A stretch of 64,000 nucleotides of DNA from Pseudomonas sp. H3(2019) (GTDB taxonomy: Bacteria; Pseudomonadota; Gammaproteobacteria; Pseudomonadales; Pseudomonadaceae): the NCBI RefSeq assembly GCF_007713465.1, contig NZ_VMSG01000008.1, positions 62,001 through 126,000 on the forward strand. The letters run 5' to 3'. The position numbers were made by a program, and so were the translations under genes. This document shows positions 37,934 to 47,495 of the stretch, in pieces (the stretch's first letter is position 1; each line of letters begins with the position of its first letter). Under the pieces are notes generated by a model. That model saw nothing but the letters and a program-made list of their open reading frames with translations, had not been told where the DNA came from and searched no databases.

Positions 37934-38842
37934 ATGAGCTCTGTGGCGGTTTTCAGCAAAGCCTCACCGTTCGACGCACTGCAGCGCTGGCTCCCCAAAC
38001 TGGTTTTGGCGCCGAGCATGCTGATCGTCCTGGTTGGCTTTTACGGTTACATCATCTGGACATTCGTTTTGTCCTTCACCAACTCCAGCTTCATGCCGAG
38101 CTACAAGTGGGTCGGCCTGCAACAATACGTCCGGTTGATGGAGAACGACCGCTGGTGGGTCGCGAGCAAGAACCTCGCGGTCTTCGGCGGCATGTTCATC
38201 GGTATCAGCCTGGTGCTCGGGGTGTTTCTGGCGGTGCTGCTCGATCAGCGCATTCGCAAGGAAGGCTTCATCCGCACCATCTACCTGTACCCGATGGCGC
38301 TGTCGATGATCGTCACCGGTACTGCCTGGAAATGGCTGCTCAACCCAGGCCTGGGCCTGGACAAGATGCTGCGTGACTGGGGCTGGGAAGGCTTTCGGCT
38401 GGACTGGCTGGTGGATCAGGATCGCGTGGTTTACTGCCTGGTAATCGCCGCAGTCTGGCAAGCCTCCGGGTTTGTGATGGCGATGTTCCTGGCTGGCCTG
38501 CGCGGTGTCGATCAGTCGATCATCCGTGCCGCTCAAGTCGACGGTGCGAGCCTGCCGACCATCTATTTGAAGATTGTCCTGCCGAGCCTGCGTCCGGTGT
38601 TTTTCAGCGCCTTCATGATCCTCGCGCACATCGCGATCAAGAGCTTCGACCTGGTGGCGGCGATGACCGCGGGCGGTCCGGGTTATTCCTCCGACTTGCC
38701 GGCGATGTTCATGTATTCCTTCACCTTCAGCCGTGGCCAGATGGGCATCGGTTCGGCGAGCGCGATGATGATGCTCGGCGCGATCCTGGCAATTCTGGTG
38801 CCGTACCTGTACTCCGAACTGCGAGGCAAACGCCATGAGTAA
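37934..38842 (+). CDS. gtsB: Glucose ABC transporter permease GtsB
   Basis: The 302-aa protein is a MalF-type permease with six membrane spans and the cytoplasmic EAA loop DQSIIRAAQVDGASLPTIYLKIVLP that contacts the ATPase. The ATG at 37934 (MSSVAVFSKA) is chosen; the upstream 22 codons lie in the spacer after gtsA and have no similarity. It overlaps gtsC by eight bases. Confidence 0.95.
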   Translation: MSSVAVFSKASPFDALQRWLPKLVLAPSMLIVLVGFYGYIIWTFVLSFTNSSFMPSYKWVGLQQYVRLMENDRWWVASKNLAVFGGMFIGISLVLGVFLAVLLDQRIRKEGFIRTIYLYPMALSMIVTGTAWKWLLNPGLGLDKMLRDWGWEGFRLDWLVDQDRVVYCLVIAAVWQASGFVMAMFLAGLRGVDQSIIRAAQVDGASLPTIYLKIVLPSLRPVFFSAFMILAHIAIKSFDLVAAMTAGGPGYSSDLPAMFMYSFTFSRGQMGIGSASAMMMLGAILAILVPYLYSELRGKRHE

Positions 38843-39680
38843 TCAGCTTGGCAAACCTGCCATCAGCTTTAGCCGCATTGCGATCTACGCAACCTTGTTG
38901 CTGGCCGCTGCGGTGTACCTGATCCCGCTGGTGGTGATGCTGCTGACCAGCTTCAAATCCCCGGAAGACATCCGCACCGGCAACCTCTTGAGCTGGCCGC
39001 AAGTGATCGATGGCATTGGCTGGATCAAGGCCTGGAATGTCGTGGGTGGCTACTTCTGGAACTCGGTGAAGATCACCGTGCCCGCAGTGCTGATCTCGAC
39101 CTTCATCGGTGCAATGAACGGCTATGTGCTGTCGATGTGGCGCTTTCGTGGTTCGCAGTTGTTCTTCGGCCTGCTGTTGTTCGGCTGCTTCCTGCCGTTC
39201 CAGACCGTGCTGCTGCCAGCCTCGTTCACCGTCGGCAAACTCGGCCTGGCCAACACCACTACGGGTCTTGTGCTAGTGCACATCGTCTACGGGCTGGCGT
39301 TCACCACACTGTTCTTCCGTAACTACTACGTGAGCATTCCGGATGCGCTGGTCAAGGCGGCGCGGCTGGATGGCGCGGGCTTCTTCACGATCTTCGGGAA
39401 GATCCTGCTGCCGATGTCGATTCCGATCGTGATGGTCTGCCTGATCTGGCAGTTCACCCAGATCTGGAATGACTTCCTGTTCGGCGTGGTCTTCGCCAGT
39501 GGCGATGCCCAGCCAATCACCGTGGCCCTGAACAACCTGGTCAACACCAGCACCGGGGTCAAGGAATACAACGTTGATATGGCGGCGGCGATGATCGCCG
39601 GGCTGCCGACACTGCTGGTCTACATATTCGCTGGCAAGTATTTCCTGCGTGGGCTGACGTCCGGCGCGGTCAAGGGGTAG
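38835..39680 (+). CDS. gtsC: Glucose ABC transporter permease GtsC
   Basis: The 281-aa protein is the MalG-type partner permease: six spans and an EAA loop PDALVKAARLDGAGFFTIFGKILLP. The short N-terminal tail and first span (IAIYATLLLAAAVYLIPLVVMLLTSF) are typical. It overlaps gtsB and is followed by gtsD after three bases. Confidence 0.95.
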   Translation: MSNQLGKPAISFSRIAIYATLLLAAAVYLIPLVVMLLTSFKSPEDIRTGNLLSWPQVIDGIGWIKAWNVVGGYFWNSVKITVPAVLISTFIGAMNGYVLSMWRFRGSQLFFGLLLFGCFLPFQTVLLPASFTVGKLGLANTTTGLVLVHIVYGLAFTTLFFRNYYVSIPDALVKAARLDGAGFFTIFGKILLPMSIPIVMVCLIWQFTQIWNDFLFGVVFASGDAQPITVALNNLVNTSTGVKEYNVDMAAAMIAGLPTLLVYIFAGKYFLRGLTSGAVKG

Positions 39681-39683
39681 AAC

Positions 39684-40844
39684 ATGGCAACTCTCGAATT
39701 ACGCAACGTCAACAAAACCTACGGCAGCGGCTTGCCGGACACCCTGAAAAACATCGAACTGAAGATCGATGACGGTGAGTTCCTGATCCTTGTGGGCCCG
39801 TCCGGTTGCGGCAAGTCGACCTTGATGAACTGCATCGCAGGCCTGGAAAATATCAGCGGCGGGGCGATTCTGGTGGACGACGCTGACATCAGCGGCATGA
39901 GCCCCAAGGATCGCGACATCGCCATGGTGTTCCAGTCCTACGCGCTGTACCCGACCATGAGCGTGCGCGACAACATCGCCTTCGGCCTGAAGATCCGCAA
40001 GATGCCGGCGGCTGAAATCGACGAAGAAGTGGCGCGGGTCGCCAAGCTGCTGCAAATCGAACACCTGCTCAGCCGCAAGCCGGGTCAGCTCTCTGGTGGT
40101 CAGCAACAGCGCGTGGCCATGGGCCGTGCGCTGGCGCGGCGGCCGAAGATTTATCTGTTCGACGAACCGCTGTCCAACCTCGACGCCAAGCTGCGGGTCG
40201 AGATGCGCACCGAAATGAAACTGATGCACCAGCGCCTGAAAACCACCACGGTCTACGTGACTCACGACCAGATCGAAGCCATGACCCTGGGCGACAAAGT
40301 GGCGGTGATGAAGGACGGGATCATCCAGCAGTTCGGCACGCCGAAGCAGATCTACAACGATCCGGCCAACCTCTTCGTTGCAAGCTTCATCGGTTCGCCA
40401 CCGATGAACTTCATCCCGCTGCGTTTGCAGCGCAAGGACGGCCGCCTGCTGGCGTTGCTCGACAGCGGCCAGGCGCGTTGCGAGCTGCCGCTGGGCATGC
40501 AGGATGCCGGTCTTGAGGACCGCGAAGTGATCCTCGGCATGCGTCCGGAGCAGATCGTTCTGGCGAACGGCGAGGCCAATGGTTTGCCGACCATTCGCGC
40601 CGAAGTCCAGGTTACCGAACCGACCGGTCCCGATACGCTGGTGTTCGTCAATTTGAACGAAACCAAAGTCTGCTGCCGTCTGGCGCCAGACGTTGCGCCG
40701 GCCGTGGGCGAGACCCTGACCCTGCAATTCGACCCATCGAAAGTGCTGCTGTTCGATGCCAAGACGGGCGAACGCCTGGGGAGGGCCGGTCAAGCGCAAA
40801 CCGGGACTCACAGCGCCAACGTCGCGCAGTTCAAAGGCAGATGA
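39684..40844 (+). CDS. gtsD: Glucose ABC transporter ATPase GtsD
   Basis: The 386-aa protein is a MalK/UgpC-type ATPase: Walker A GPSGCGKST, Q loop MVFQSYALYP, signature LSGGQQQRVAMGRAL, Walker B IYLFDEPLSNLDAKLR, switch His in YVTHDQ. A C-terminal MOP/OB domain (about 240-386) follows, which in this family may bind regulators. It powers GtsBC. Confidence 0.96.
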   Translation: MATLELRNVNKTYGSGLPDTLKNIELKIDDGEFLILVGPSGCGKSTLMNCIAGLENISGGAILVDDADISGMSPKDRDIAMVFQSYALYPTMSVRDNIAFGLKIRKMPAAEIDEEVARVAKLLQIEHLLSRKPGQLSGGQQQRVAMGRALARRPKIYLFDEPLSNLDAKLRVEMRTEMKLMHQRLKTTTVYVTHDQIEAMTLGDKVAVMKDGIIQQFGTPKQIYNDPANLFVASFIGSPPMNFIPLRLQRKDGRLLALLDSGQARCELPLGMQDAGLEDREVILGMRPEQIVLANGEANGLPTIRAEVQVTEPTGPDTLVFVNLNETKVCCRLAPDVAPAVGETLTLQFDPSKVLLFDAKTGERLGRAGQAQTGTHSANVAQFKGR

Positions 40845-40858
40845 AGATCCAGGTGGGA

Positions 40859-40888
40859 GCGGTGGATGGGGACATCCGTCGCAACCGC
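40859..40888 (+). other. Hairpin in the gtsD-oprB spacer
   Basis: GCGGT pairs with ACCGC and GGATG with CATCC around a GGGA loop. There is no T-run, so it may be an mRNA-stabilising or processing hairpin, not a full terminator. Confidence 0.4.
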
Positions 40889-40915
40889 TGTAAACCGCGT
40901 TAGATAAAAACAGTT

Positions 40916-40923
40916 AATAACAA
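40916..40923 (+). promoter_or_regulatory. CA-rich (Hfq/Crc-type) motif before oprB
   Basis: AATAACAA, part of a longer AATAACAATAAA run, lies about 20 bases before the oprB ATG, next to the GAGGA ribosome site. Confidence 0.5.
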
Positions 40924-40942
40924 TAAAGACGAGGATGTAGGG

Positions 40943-42289
40943 ATGAAAAAGAAGAACAACGCTCAGCTTATCTGCCAATTGTCAGCTGTTGCGGTGCTGA
41001 CCATGGCCGGTAACGTACACGCGGATGACGCATTCAGCGCCGACTCCAAGTGGATGACGGGTGACTGGGGGGGCGAGCGGACCAAACTGATCGAACAAGG
41101 TATCGACATCAAGGCGGATTACGTCGGTGAAGTGGGCGCCAACCTCCACGGCGGCTACAACCACGACAAGACCGCACGTTACGCCGACCAGTTTGGCCTG
41201 GGCGTGGCGCTGGACCTGCAAAAGCTGTGGGGCTGGGATAACACCCAGGCCAAGATCCAGCTCACCAACCGTAACGGTCAGAACATCTCCAATGACCGTG
41301 TCGGCGACCCGCGTGCCGGCACCTTGAGTTCCTCCCAGGAAGTCTACGGCCGTGGCCATATGGTCCGTCTGACCCAATTGTGGGTCCAGCACCAGTTCCT
41401 CGACGGCAAGCTGGACGTCAAAGCCGGTTATTTCGGCGAAGGCGAAGACTTCAACACCTTCCCTTGCGAGTTCCAGAACCTGGCGTTCTGCGGTTCACAA
41501 GCGGGTAACTGGGCGACTGGTATCTGGTACAACTGGCCGGTCATGCAGGCGGCGGTTCGCGTGAAGTACAACATCACGCCTGAGTTCTATGCGCAGATCG
41601 GCGCGTACAACCAGAACCCATCGCAACTGGAACACGGTAACGGCTTCAAGCTCAGCGGCAGTGGTACCAAGGGCACCGTCTTGCCGGTCGAACTGGTCTG
41701 GTCGCCGAAGGTCAACAACCTGCCGGGCGAATACCGCGTCGGTTACTACAAGAGCACTGCCGACGCCAATGACGTCCGTAAAGACGACAATGGCGATGAT
41801 GCAGCGACCACAGGCAAGGCCTTCCGCAGCCACGACAGCAAGCATGGCTACTGGTTTGTGGCGCAACAACAACTCACCACCCACAACGGTGATGCTTCTC
41901 GCGGTCTGAATGTCGCGGCCAACGCGACTTTCCACGACAAGGACACCAACGTCGTCGACAACTACCAGTCGCTGATGTTTGTGTACAAGGGCCCATTCGA
42001 CGCACGTCCAAAAGATGACGTCGGGATCGGTTTTGCCCGTATCCATGTCAACGATGACGTGAAGAAAAACGCCGAGTCGCTCAACGTCGCCAATGGTGTC
42101 AGCGACTACGACAATCCGCTGTTCTCGCCACTGCGTTCCACCGAGTACAACTACGAGATCAACTACGGTTTCCACGTTACCAACTGGCTGACTGTGCGTC
42201 CTAACCTGCAATACATCACTCACCCGGGCGGTGTTGATGAAGTCGACAACGCGCTGGTCGCCGGTTTGAAAATTCAGTCGGTGTTCTAA
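40943..42289 (+). CDS. oprB: Carbohydrate-selective porin OprB
   Basis: OprB lets glucose cross the outer membrane. The 448-aa precursor has a signal peptide of about 27 residues (MKKKNN ... GNVHA/DDAF), then the OprB family blocks MTGDWGGERTKLIEQGIDI and TQLWVQHQFLDGKLDVKAGYFGEGEDFN, and ends in a typical outer-membrane C-terminal Phe (QSVF). It is the last gene of the gts unit and has a strong terminator behind it. Confidence 0.95.
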   Translation: MKKKNNAQLICQLSAVAVLTMAGNVHADDAFSADSKWMTGDWGGERTKLIEQGIDIKADYVGEVGANLHGGYNHDKTARYADQFGLGVALDLQKLWGWDNTQAKIQLTNRNGQNISNDRVGDPRAGTLSSSQEVYGRGHMVRLTQLWVQHQFLDGKLDVKAGYFGEGEDFNTFPCEFQNLAFCGSQAGNWATGIWYNWPVMQAAVRVKYNITPEFYAQIGAYNQNPSQLEHGNGFKLSGSGTKGTVLPVELVWSPKVNNLPGEYRVGYYKSTADANDVRKDDNGDDAATTGKAFRSHDSKHGYWFVAQQQLTTHNGDASRGLNVAANATFHDKDTNVVDNYQSLMFVYKGPFDARPKDDVGIGFARIHVNDDVKKNAESLNVANGVSDYDNPLFSPLRSTEYNYEINYGFHVTNWLTVRPNLQYITHPGGVDEVDNALVAGLKIQSVF

Positions 42290-42327
42290 TGCAGCTGCGA
42301 TAAGCTCCTCTCCATGTGCGCATTTTT

Positions 42328-42357
42328 GCGGACGGCCAAGGCTGTCCGCTTTTTTTT
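42328..42357 (+). terminator. Rho-independent terminator after oprB
   Basis: GCGGACGGCC and GGCTGTCCGC pair around a short AA loop, followed by eight T. It ends the gtsABCD-oprB transcript. Confidence 0.9.
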
Positions 42358-42408
42358 GGGGCGGCGCAGTCTCTCAGGTAGGACAAATGATTTTCAGGAC
42401 CGCGGCAC

Positions 42409-43263
42409 ATGCTTGAGCATCCGCTACAACGCTTCTTCAAATCCCTGCGCGAGCGCCCGGTATTTGCCTGGGAGCGCTATCAGCAGCGCGAGGTGCTGGT
42501 GATCGACCATCCGCTGTGTCAGGCGGTGTTCAGTCGTCAGGGCGCGCAGTTGCTGCATTTCCAGCCCACGGGCCAAAAGCCCTGGCTCTGGTGCGCGGCG
42601 AAGTGGCCGCAGGTCGGGGCGATTCGCGGTGGCGTACCGGTGTGCTGGCCGTGGTATGGCCGTCATCCAAGCGAAAATGCCTGGCCGTCCCATGGTTGGG
42701 CACGGCTGATCGACTGGAAACTGATCGACAGCAGCACCGATGACGACGGCGTGTGTCTGCATTGGCAATTGCAGCTGTGTGACTGGCAGGTGGACCTGCA
42801 TGCGCACTTGGGTGAGCGCATGGATTTGCGCCTGAGTACTGAGCATCAGGACAGCCTGCCGTGCCAGCTGAGCCATGCATTGCACGCCTATTGGCGTATT
42901 GGTGATGTTGCCGAGATAGCGCTGTCTGGGCTCGATGGCGCGCAAGGTTATGACCAGCTCAAGCGCGAGTTCTGCGAGCAAAAAGGCGAGTTGCGGGTAG
43001 AGGGAGGCTGTCAGCGGGTGTTCCAGCACGAGGGCGAGTTACAGCTCAAGGACCACGCCTGGCAACGCCAATTGTGCATCGATACCGGCGACAGCGCGGA
43101 TACGGTGGTCTGGCATCCCGGGTCACGGCCGCTGCTGGGAGTGAGCTGGAATGAGGTCTCGGAGTTTGTCTGCGTAGAGGCAGCCTGCGGAGGCACCGAT
43201 AGCCTGAGCCTGGCACCGGGAGAGCGGGCGCATTTGAGTTTGCAGGCGCGGGTTGGGGTTTAA
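42409..43263 (+). CDS. D-hexose-6-phosphate mutarotase (YeaD family)
   Basis: The 284-aa protein has the galactose-mutarotase-like beta fold; diagnostic blocks are GGVPVCWPWYGRH, SHGWARLIDW, LSHALHAYWRIGD and the C-terminal ACGGTDSLSLAPGERAHL. YeaD-type enzymes interconvert the anomers of glucose-6-phosphate, which feeds Zwf with the beta form. Its location between oprB and hexR-zwf fits this. The start at 42409 lies after the oprB terminator, so it has its own promoter. Confidence 0.9.
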   Translation: MLEHPLQRFFKSLRERPVFAWERYQQREVLVIDHPLCQAVFSRQGAQLLHFQPTGQKPWLWCAAKWPQVGAIRGGVPVCWPWYGRHPSENAWPSHGWARLIDWKLIDSSTDDDGVCLHWQLQLCDWQVDLHAHLGERMDLRLSTEHQDSLPCQLSHALHAYWRIGDVAEIALSGLDGAQGYDQLKREFCEQKGELRVEGGCQRVFQHEGELQLKDHAWQRQLCIDTGDSADTVVWHPGSRPLLGVSWNEVSEFVCVEAACGGTDSLSLAPGERAHLSLQARVGV

Positions 43264-43290
43264 CTCAAGATTACGGTGTTGCGGCTGGCG

Positions 43291-43359
43291 CCATCGCGAG
43301 CAGGCTCGCTCCCACAGGTGAATGCATTCCAAATGTGGGAGCGAGCCTGCTCGCGATGG
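43291..43359. repeat. REPIN between convergent mutarotase gene and hexR
   Basis: CCATCGCGAGCAGGCTCGCT and the inverse GGGAGCGAGCCTGCTCGCGA with a short spacer. It lies where the two convergent transcripts end. Confidence 0.9.
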
Positions 43360-43387
43360 GGCCGCAACGGGCAATGTAGATTTCGGA

Positions 43388-44257
43388 CTAGTTGAACTCA
43401 TCCCCAATCGGGTACCGGCTGGCGTTGAGGCTTTCCTTGATCTTGCGCAAATGCGGCTGGAAGTCGACGCCGCGGCGCAGGGTCATGCCGGTGGCGAGTA
43501 CGTCGAGCACTGTCAGCTGGATGATTCGCGACGTCATCGGCATGTAGATGTCGGTGTCTTCTGGCAGCGGGATGTTCAGGCTCAAGGTGCTGGCCTTGGC
43601 CAGTGGTGAACCCTCGGCCGTCAGACCCAGAACCGAGGCTCCGTTCTCGCGGGCAATGCGCGCCACCTCAACCAGTTCACGGGTACGCCCGGTGTAGGAG
43701 ATGATCACGAACAGTTCGCCCGTGTGGGCCACCGAGGCAATCATCCGCTGCATCAGCACGTCGGCATGGGCGGTGACCGCCAGGTTGAAGCGGAAGAACT
43801 TGTGCTGCGCATCCAGCGCCACCGGGGCTGACGCACCGAGGCCGAAGAAGTGGATCTGCCGGGCCTGGATCAATAAATCCACGGCGCGGCTGATCAGGTT
43901 CGGGTCCAGTGCCTGGCAGGCGCTGTCCAGCGATGCGATGGCGCTGCCAAAGATTTTCTGGGTGTAGGCTTCCGGGTTGTCGTCGGCTTCCACGGCGCGG
44001 CTGACATACGCCGCGCCGCTGGCCAGGCTTTGGGCCAGTTGCAGTTTGAGTTCCGGGTAGCCGCTGACACCGAACGAACGGCAGAAACGGTTGACCGTCG
44101 GCTCGCTGACCGAGGCGGCCTGGGCGAGGGCGGCAATACTGAAGCGAGTGGCCTGCTGCGGGTTGAGCAGGATCACTTCGGCGACCTTGCGTTCGGCCTT
44201 GTTCAGGTCTGCAAGGCGATTCTGGATTTGTTCCAGTAAATTTCGCACGCGGTCCAT
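43388..44257 (-). CDS. hexR: HexR, RpiR-type repressor of Entner-Doudoroff genes
   Basis: The 289-aa protein has an N-terminal RpiR HTH ([25 protein letters not shown], about 38-62) and a SIS sugar-phosphate domain (about 125-255; [33 protein letters not shown]). In P. putida it binds KDPG and then leaves the operators of zwf, edd and gap-1. It is transcribed away from zwf; a HexR site lies in the shared 197-base gap, which may also allow autoregulation. Confidence 0.96.
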   Translation of the reverse strand: MDRVRNLLEQIQNRLADLNKAERKVAEVILLNPQQATRFSIAALAQAASVSEPTVNRFCRSFGVSGYPELKLQLAQSLASGAAYVSRAVEADDNPEAYTQKIFGSAIASLDSACQALDPNLISRAVDLLIQARQIHFFGLGASAPVALDAQHKFFRFNLAVTAHADVLMQRMIASVAHTGELFVIISYTGRTRELVEVARIARENGASVLGLTAEGSPLAKASTLSLNIPLPEDTDIYMPMTSRIIQLTVLDVLATGMTLRRGVDFQPHLRKIKESLNASRYPIGDEFN

Positions 44258-44372
44258 TTATGTTCCTTAGGTCGGCTATGCAGATTGGGCCTGTGAAGCG
44301 GCCCATAATGGTGGCCTATCCTACTGGTGGCCCCGACCGACCACCACTTGGAATCTGTATTTTGGAAAAATG

Positions 44373-44389
44373 TTGTGGTTATTACTACA
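44373..44389. promoter_or_regulatory. HexR operator before zwf
   Basis: TTGTGGTTATTACTACA is a partial palindrome (TGT-R-GT ... AC-Y-ACA) of the HexR type with slightly longer spacing than the two gap/edd operators, 66 bases before the zwf ATG. Confidence 0.75.
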
Positions 44390-44454
44390 TTTTTCCTTGA
44401 GCGATACCTTAAAAAAAGGTATTTGTAGCTTAACTTGATAAAAGAACAAACATC

Positions 44455-45924
44455 ATGCCTTCGATTACGGTTGAACCGTGCACCTTTGCCTTGTTCGGCG
44501 CCTTGGGCGATCTGGCCCTGCGCAAGCTGTTTCCTGCCTTGTACCAACTCGATGGCGCTGGCCTGCTGCATGAGGACACGCGCATTATCGCACTGGCCCG
44601 TGAACCGGGCAGCGAGCAAGAGCATCTGGCTTTTATTGCCCGTGAACTGCGCCATTACGTTGATGCCAAGGAACTCGACGAAGCCGTGCTCGAACGTTTC
44701 CTGGCACGCCTGACGTACCTGCATGTCGACTTCCTCAATTCTGACGACTACATCGCGCTGGCCGAACTGGCCGGCACGGCGCAGCGGATGATTGCCTACT
44801 TCGCGACGCCTGCTGCGGTGTACGGCGCGATTTGCGAGAACCTGGCGAAGGTCGGCCTGGCCGAAAACACCCGTGTGGTGCTGGAAAAGCCGATCGGTTC
44901 GGACCTCGAGTCGTCGCGCAAGGTCAACGACGCCGTGGCGCGGTACTTCCCGGAAAACCGCACGTACCGCATCGACCACTACCTGGGCAAAGAGACGGTC
45001 CAGAACCTGATCGCCCTGCGTTTCGCCAACAGCCTGTTCGAAACCCAGTGGAACCAGAACTACATTTCCCACGTGGAAATCACCGTCGCCGAGAAGGTCG
45101 GGATCGAGGGCCGTTGGGGCTACTTCGACAAGGCCGGCCAACTGCGGGACATGATTCAGAACCACCTGTTGCAGTTGCTGTGCCTGATCGCCATGGACCC
45201 GCCAGCGGATCTCTCGGCCGACAGCATCCGTGACGAGAAAGTCAAAGTGCTCAAGGCGCTGGCGCCGATCAGTCCGGAAGGCCTGACCACCCAGGTGGTG
45301 CGCGGCCAGTACATCGCCGGTCACAGCGAAGGCAAGTCGGTGCCGGGTTACCTGGAGGAAGAAAATTCCAACACCCAGAGCGACACTGAAACCTTCGTCG
45401 CCCTGCGTGCCGACATCCGCAACTGGCGTTGGGCCGGCGTGCCGTTTTACCTGCGTACCGGTAAACGCATGCCGCAGAAACTGTCGCAGATCGTCATCCA
45501 CTTCAAGGAACCGTCGCACTACATCTTCGCTCCCGAGCAGCGCTTGCAGATCAGCAACAAGCTGATCATCCGCCTGCAACCGGACGAAGGTATTTCCTTG
45601 CGCGTGATGACCAAAGAACAGGGCCTGGACAAGGGCATGCAGCTGCGCAGCGGTCCGTTGCAGCTGAATTTTTCCGATACCTATCGCAGCGCGCGGATTC
45701 CCGATGCCTACGAACGGTTGTTGCTGGAAGTGATGCGCGGCAATCAGAACCTGTTTGTCCGTAAAGATGAAATCGAAGCCGCGTGGAAGTGGTGTGACCA
45801 GCTGATTGCCGGGTGGAAGAAGTCCGGTGACGCGCCCAAGCCGTATGCGGCGGGCTCCTGGGGACCGATGAGTTCCATTGCACTGATCACGCGGGACGGG
45901 AGGTCGTGGTATGGCGATATCTGA
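44455..45924 (+). CDS. zwf: Glucose-6-phosphate 1-dehydrogenase
   Basis: The 489-aa enzyme oxidises glucose-6-phosphate to 6-phosphogluconolactone. The nucleotide loop is [17 protein letters not shown] (a variant of the usual GASGDL), and the catalytic signature RIDHYLGKE with GKETVQN is intact. It is the first gene of zwf-pgl-eda; it overlaps pgl by 14 bases. HexR controls the promoter. Confidence 0.97.
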   Translation: MPSITVEPCTFALFGALGDLALRKLFPALYQLDGAGLLHEDTRIIALAREPGSEQEHLAFIARELRHYVDAKELDEAVLERFLARLTYLHVDFLNSDDYIALAELAGTAQRMIAYFATPAAVYGAICENLAKVGLAENTRVVLEKPIGSDLESSRKVNDAVARYFPENRTYRIDHYLGKETVQNLIALRFANSLFETQWNQNYISHVEITVAEKVGIEGRWGYFDKAGQLRDMIQNHLLQLLCLIAMDPPADLSADSIRDEKVKVLKALAPISPEGLTTQVVRGQYIAGHSEGKSVPGYLEEENSNTQSDTETFVALRADIRNWRWAGVPFYLRTGKRMPQKLSQIVIHFKEPSHYIFAPEQRLQISNKLIIRLQPDEGISLRVMTKEQGLDKGMQLRSGPLQLNFSDTYRSARIPDAYERLLLEVMRGNQNLFVRKDEIEAAWKWCDQLIAGWKKSGDAPKPYAAGSWGPMSSIALITRDGRSWYGDI

Positions 45925-46624
45925 ATTCAAACTGCCTCAGGGCGTCAGCGCTCATGAGTTTCGCAGCCCGGTGTTGCTGGCCGAAGGCCTGGCACTGACG
46001 GTGGCCAAGCAACTGAGCGAGGCCATCGATGCCCGAGGCAGCGCGACGCTGGTAGTGTCCGGCGGACGTAGCCCGGTGGCGTTTTTCCAGCATCTGGCCA
46101 AGCAGGCGCTGGACTGGTCCAAGGTCGTGGTGACCCTGGCCGACGAGCGCTGGGTACCGGTAGAGCACGCCGACAGCAATGCAGGTCTGCTCAAGCGTTA
46201 CTTGTTACAGGGCCCGGCGGCCAAGGCGAAATTCCTCAGCCTCTACAGCGCCACTGCCAACCTTGAACAGGCTGCCGAGCAGGCCGATCGCTTGCTCGCC
46301 GAATTGCCGGCCATCGACGCGCTGGTGCTGGGGATGGGCGACGACGGTCATACCGCCTCGCTGTTCCCCAATAGCCCGAACCTGGCCGAAGCCTTGAGAG
46401 TCGACGGCACACGCCATTGCTGGCCGATGCTGGCGCCGACCGTGCCGCATCAGCGCCTGACCATGAGTCGTGCGCTGCTGGCCTCGGCACAGTTCACCGT
46501 GCTATCGATTTCCGGTCAGTCAAAGTTGACCACCCTGAGTGCCGCACTGGCCGGTGACGATGTCGCCGCAATGCCGATTCGCGCGTTTCTGCAACCCACG
46601 TTAGAGATTTACTGGTGCCCATGA
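45911..46624 (+). CDS. pgl: 6-phosphogluconolactonase
   Basis: Pgl hydrolyses the lactone made by Zwf. The 237-aa protein has [25 protein letters not shown] and [16 protein letters not shown], the standard DevB-type signatures. It overlaps zwf and is followed by eda with 17 bases between the stop and the chosen eda start, so the three form one operon. Confidence 0.96.
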   Translation: MAISEFKLPQGVSAHEFRSPVLLAEGLALTVAKQLSEAIDARGSATLVVSGGRSPVAFFQHLAKQALDWSKVVVTLADERWVPVEHADSNAGLLKRYLLQGPAAKAKFLSLYSATANLEQAAEQADRLLAELPAIDALVLGMGDDGHTASLFPNSPNLAEALRVDGTRHCWPMLAPTVPHQRLTMSRALLASAQFTVLSISGQSKLTTLSAALAGDDVAAMPIRAFLQPTLEIYWCP

Positions 46625-46641
46625 ACCAAGGATCAGCCGCT

Positions 46642-47307
46642 ATGACAAACACTCAACCGACCGTTTCCATGGCGGACAAAGTTGCCCTGATCGACAGCCT
46701 CTGCGTCAAGGCGCGGATTCTGCCTGTGATCACCATTGCCCGCGAACAAGACATTCTGCCACTGGCCGATGCCCTTGCCGCAGGTGGGTTGACGGCCCTG
46801 GAAGTGACCCTGCGTTCGCAGTTCGGCCTCAAGGCCATCCAGGTTCTGCGTGAGCAGCGTCCGGAGCTGGTCACCGGTGCCGGCACCGTGCTCGATCGCA
46901 ACATGCTGGCCGCCGCTGAAGCCGCCGGTTCGCAGTTCATCGTGACCCCAGGTATTACCCGCGACCTGCTGGAAGCCAGCGTTGCCAGCCCGATTCCGCT
47001 GTTGCCAGGCATCAGCAACGCCTCCGGGATCATGGAGGGCTATGCCCTGGGTTATCGCCGCTTCAAGCTGTTCCCGGCGGAAGTCAGCGGTGGTGTGGCA
47101 GCGATCAAGGCCCTAGGCGGCCCGTTCGGTGAAGTGCGTTTCTGCCCGACTGGCGGTGTTGGCCCCGCCAACATCAAGAGTTACATGGCACTGAAAAACG
47201 TGATGTGTGTCGGCGGCAGCTGGATGCTTGATCCGGAGTGGATCAAGAACGGTGACTGGGCACGTATCCAGGAGTGCACCGCCGAGGCGCTGGCACTGCT
47301 GGACTGA
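46642..47307 (+). CDS. eda: KDPG aldolase (2-keto-3-deoxy-6-phosphogluconate aldolase)
   Basis: Eda splits KDPG into pyruvate and glyceraldehyde-3-phosphate. The 221-aa protein shows ILPVITIAREQDILPLADAL, LEVTLRS with the catalytic Glu, and the Schiff-base Lys in YRRFKLFPAE. The ATG at 46642 (MTNTQPTVSMADK) follows AAGGA by nine bases; upstream ATGs at 46621 and 46615 lack a ribosome site. A strong terminator follows. Confidence 0.96.
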   Translation: MTNTQPTVSMADKVALIDSLCVKARILPVITIAREQDILPLADALAAGGLTALEVTLRSQFGLKAIQVLREQRPELVTGAGTVLDRNMLAAAEAAGSQFIVTPGITRDLLEASVASPIPLLPGISNASGIMEGYALGYRRFKLFPAEVSGGVAAIKALGGPFGEVRFCPTGGVGPANIKSYMALKNVMCVGGSWMLDPEWIKNGDWARIQECTAEALALLD

Positions 47308-47363
47308 TTGGTTTTACCGGCTGTTTTTTACGCAGAATCGTTGTAGTTGTGTTCTACGGCTTT

Positions 47364-47395
47364 ACGGCGCACTTGGTCAGTGCGCCGTTTTTTTT
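47364..47395 (+). terminator. Rho-independent terminator after eda
   Basis: ACGGCGCACT and AGTGCGCCGT form a perfect 10-bp stem with a five-base loop and a run of eight T. Confidence 0.93.
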
Positions 47396-47495
47396 GCCTG
47401 TAGAAAAGTGGCTCGCCTTCAGTGGCATACATAGTTACCGCAACCCACCCCGGAGATCTCTCTATCCTTCGAGCAACTTATGGAGGAAGCGACTC

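Noticed and set aside
40859..40888. Terminator between gtsD and oprB
   Set aside because: The hairpin has no T-run, so it is listed only as a hairpin.
44203..45930. 575-codon minus-strand ORF opposite zwf
   Set aside because: Shadow frame; zwf is certain and the antisense translation has no domain.
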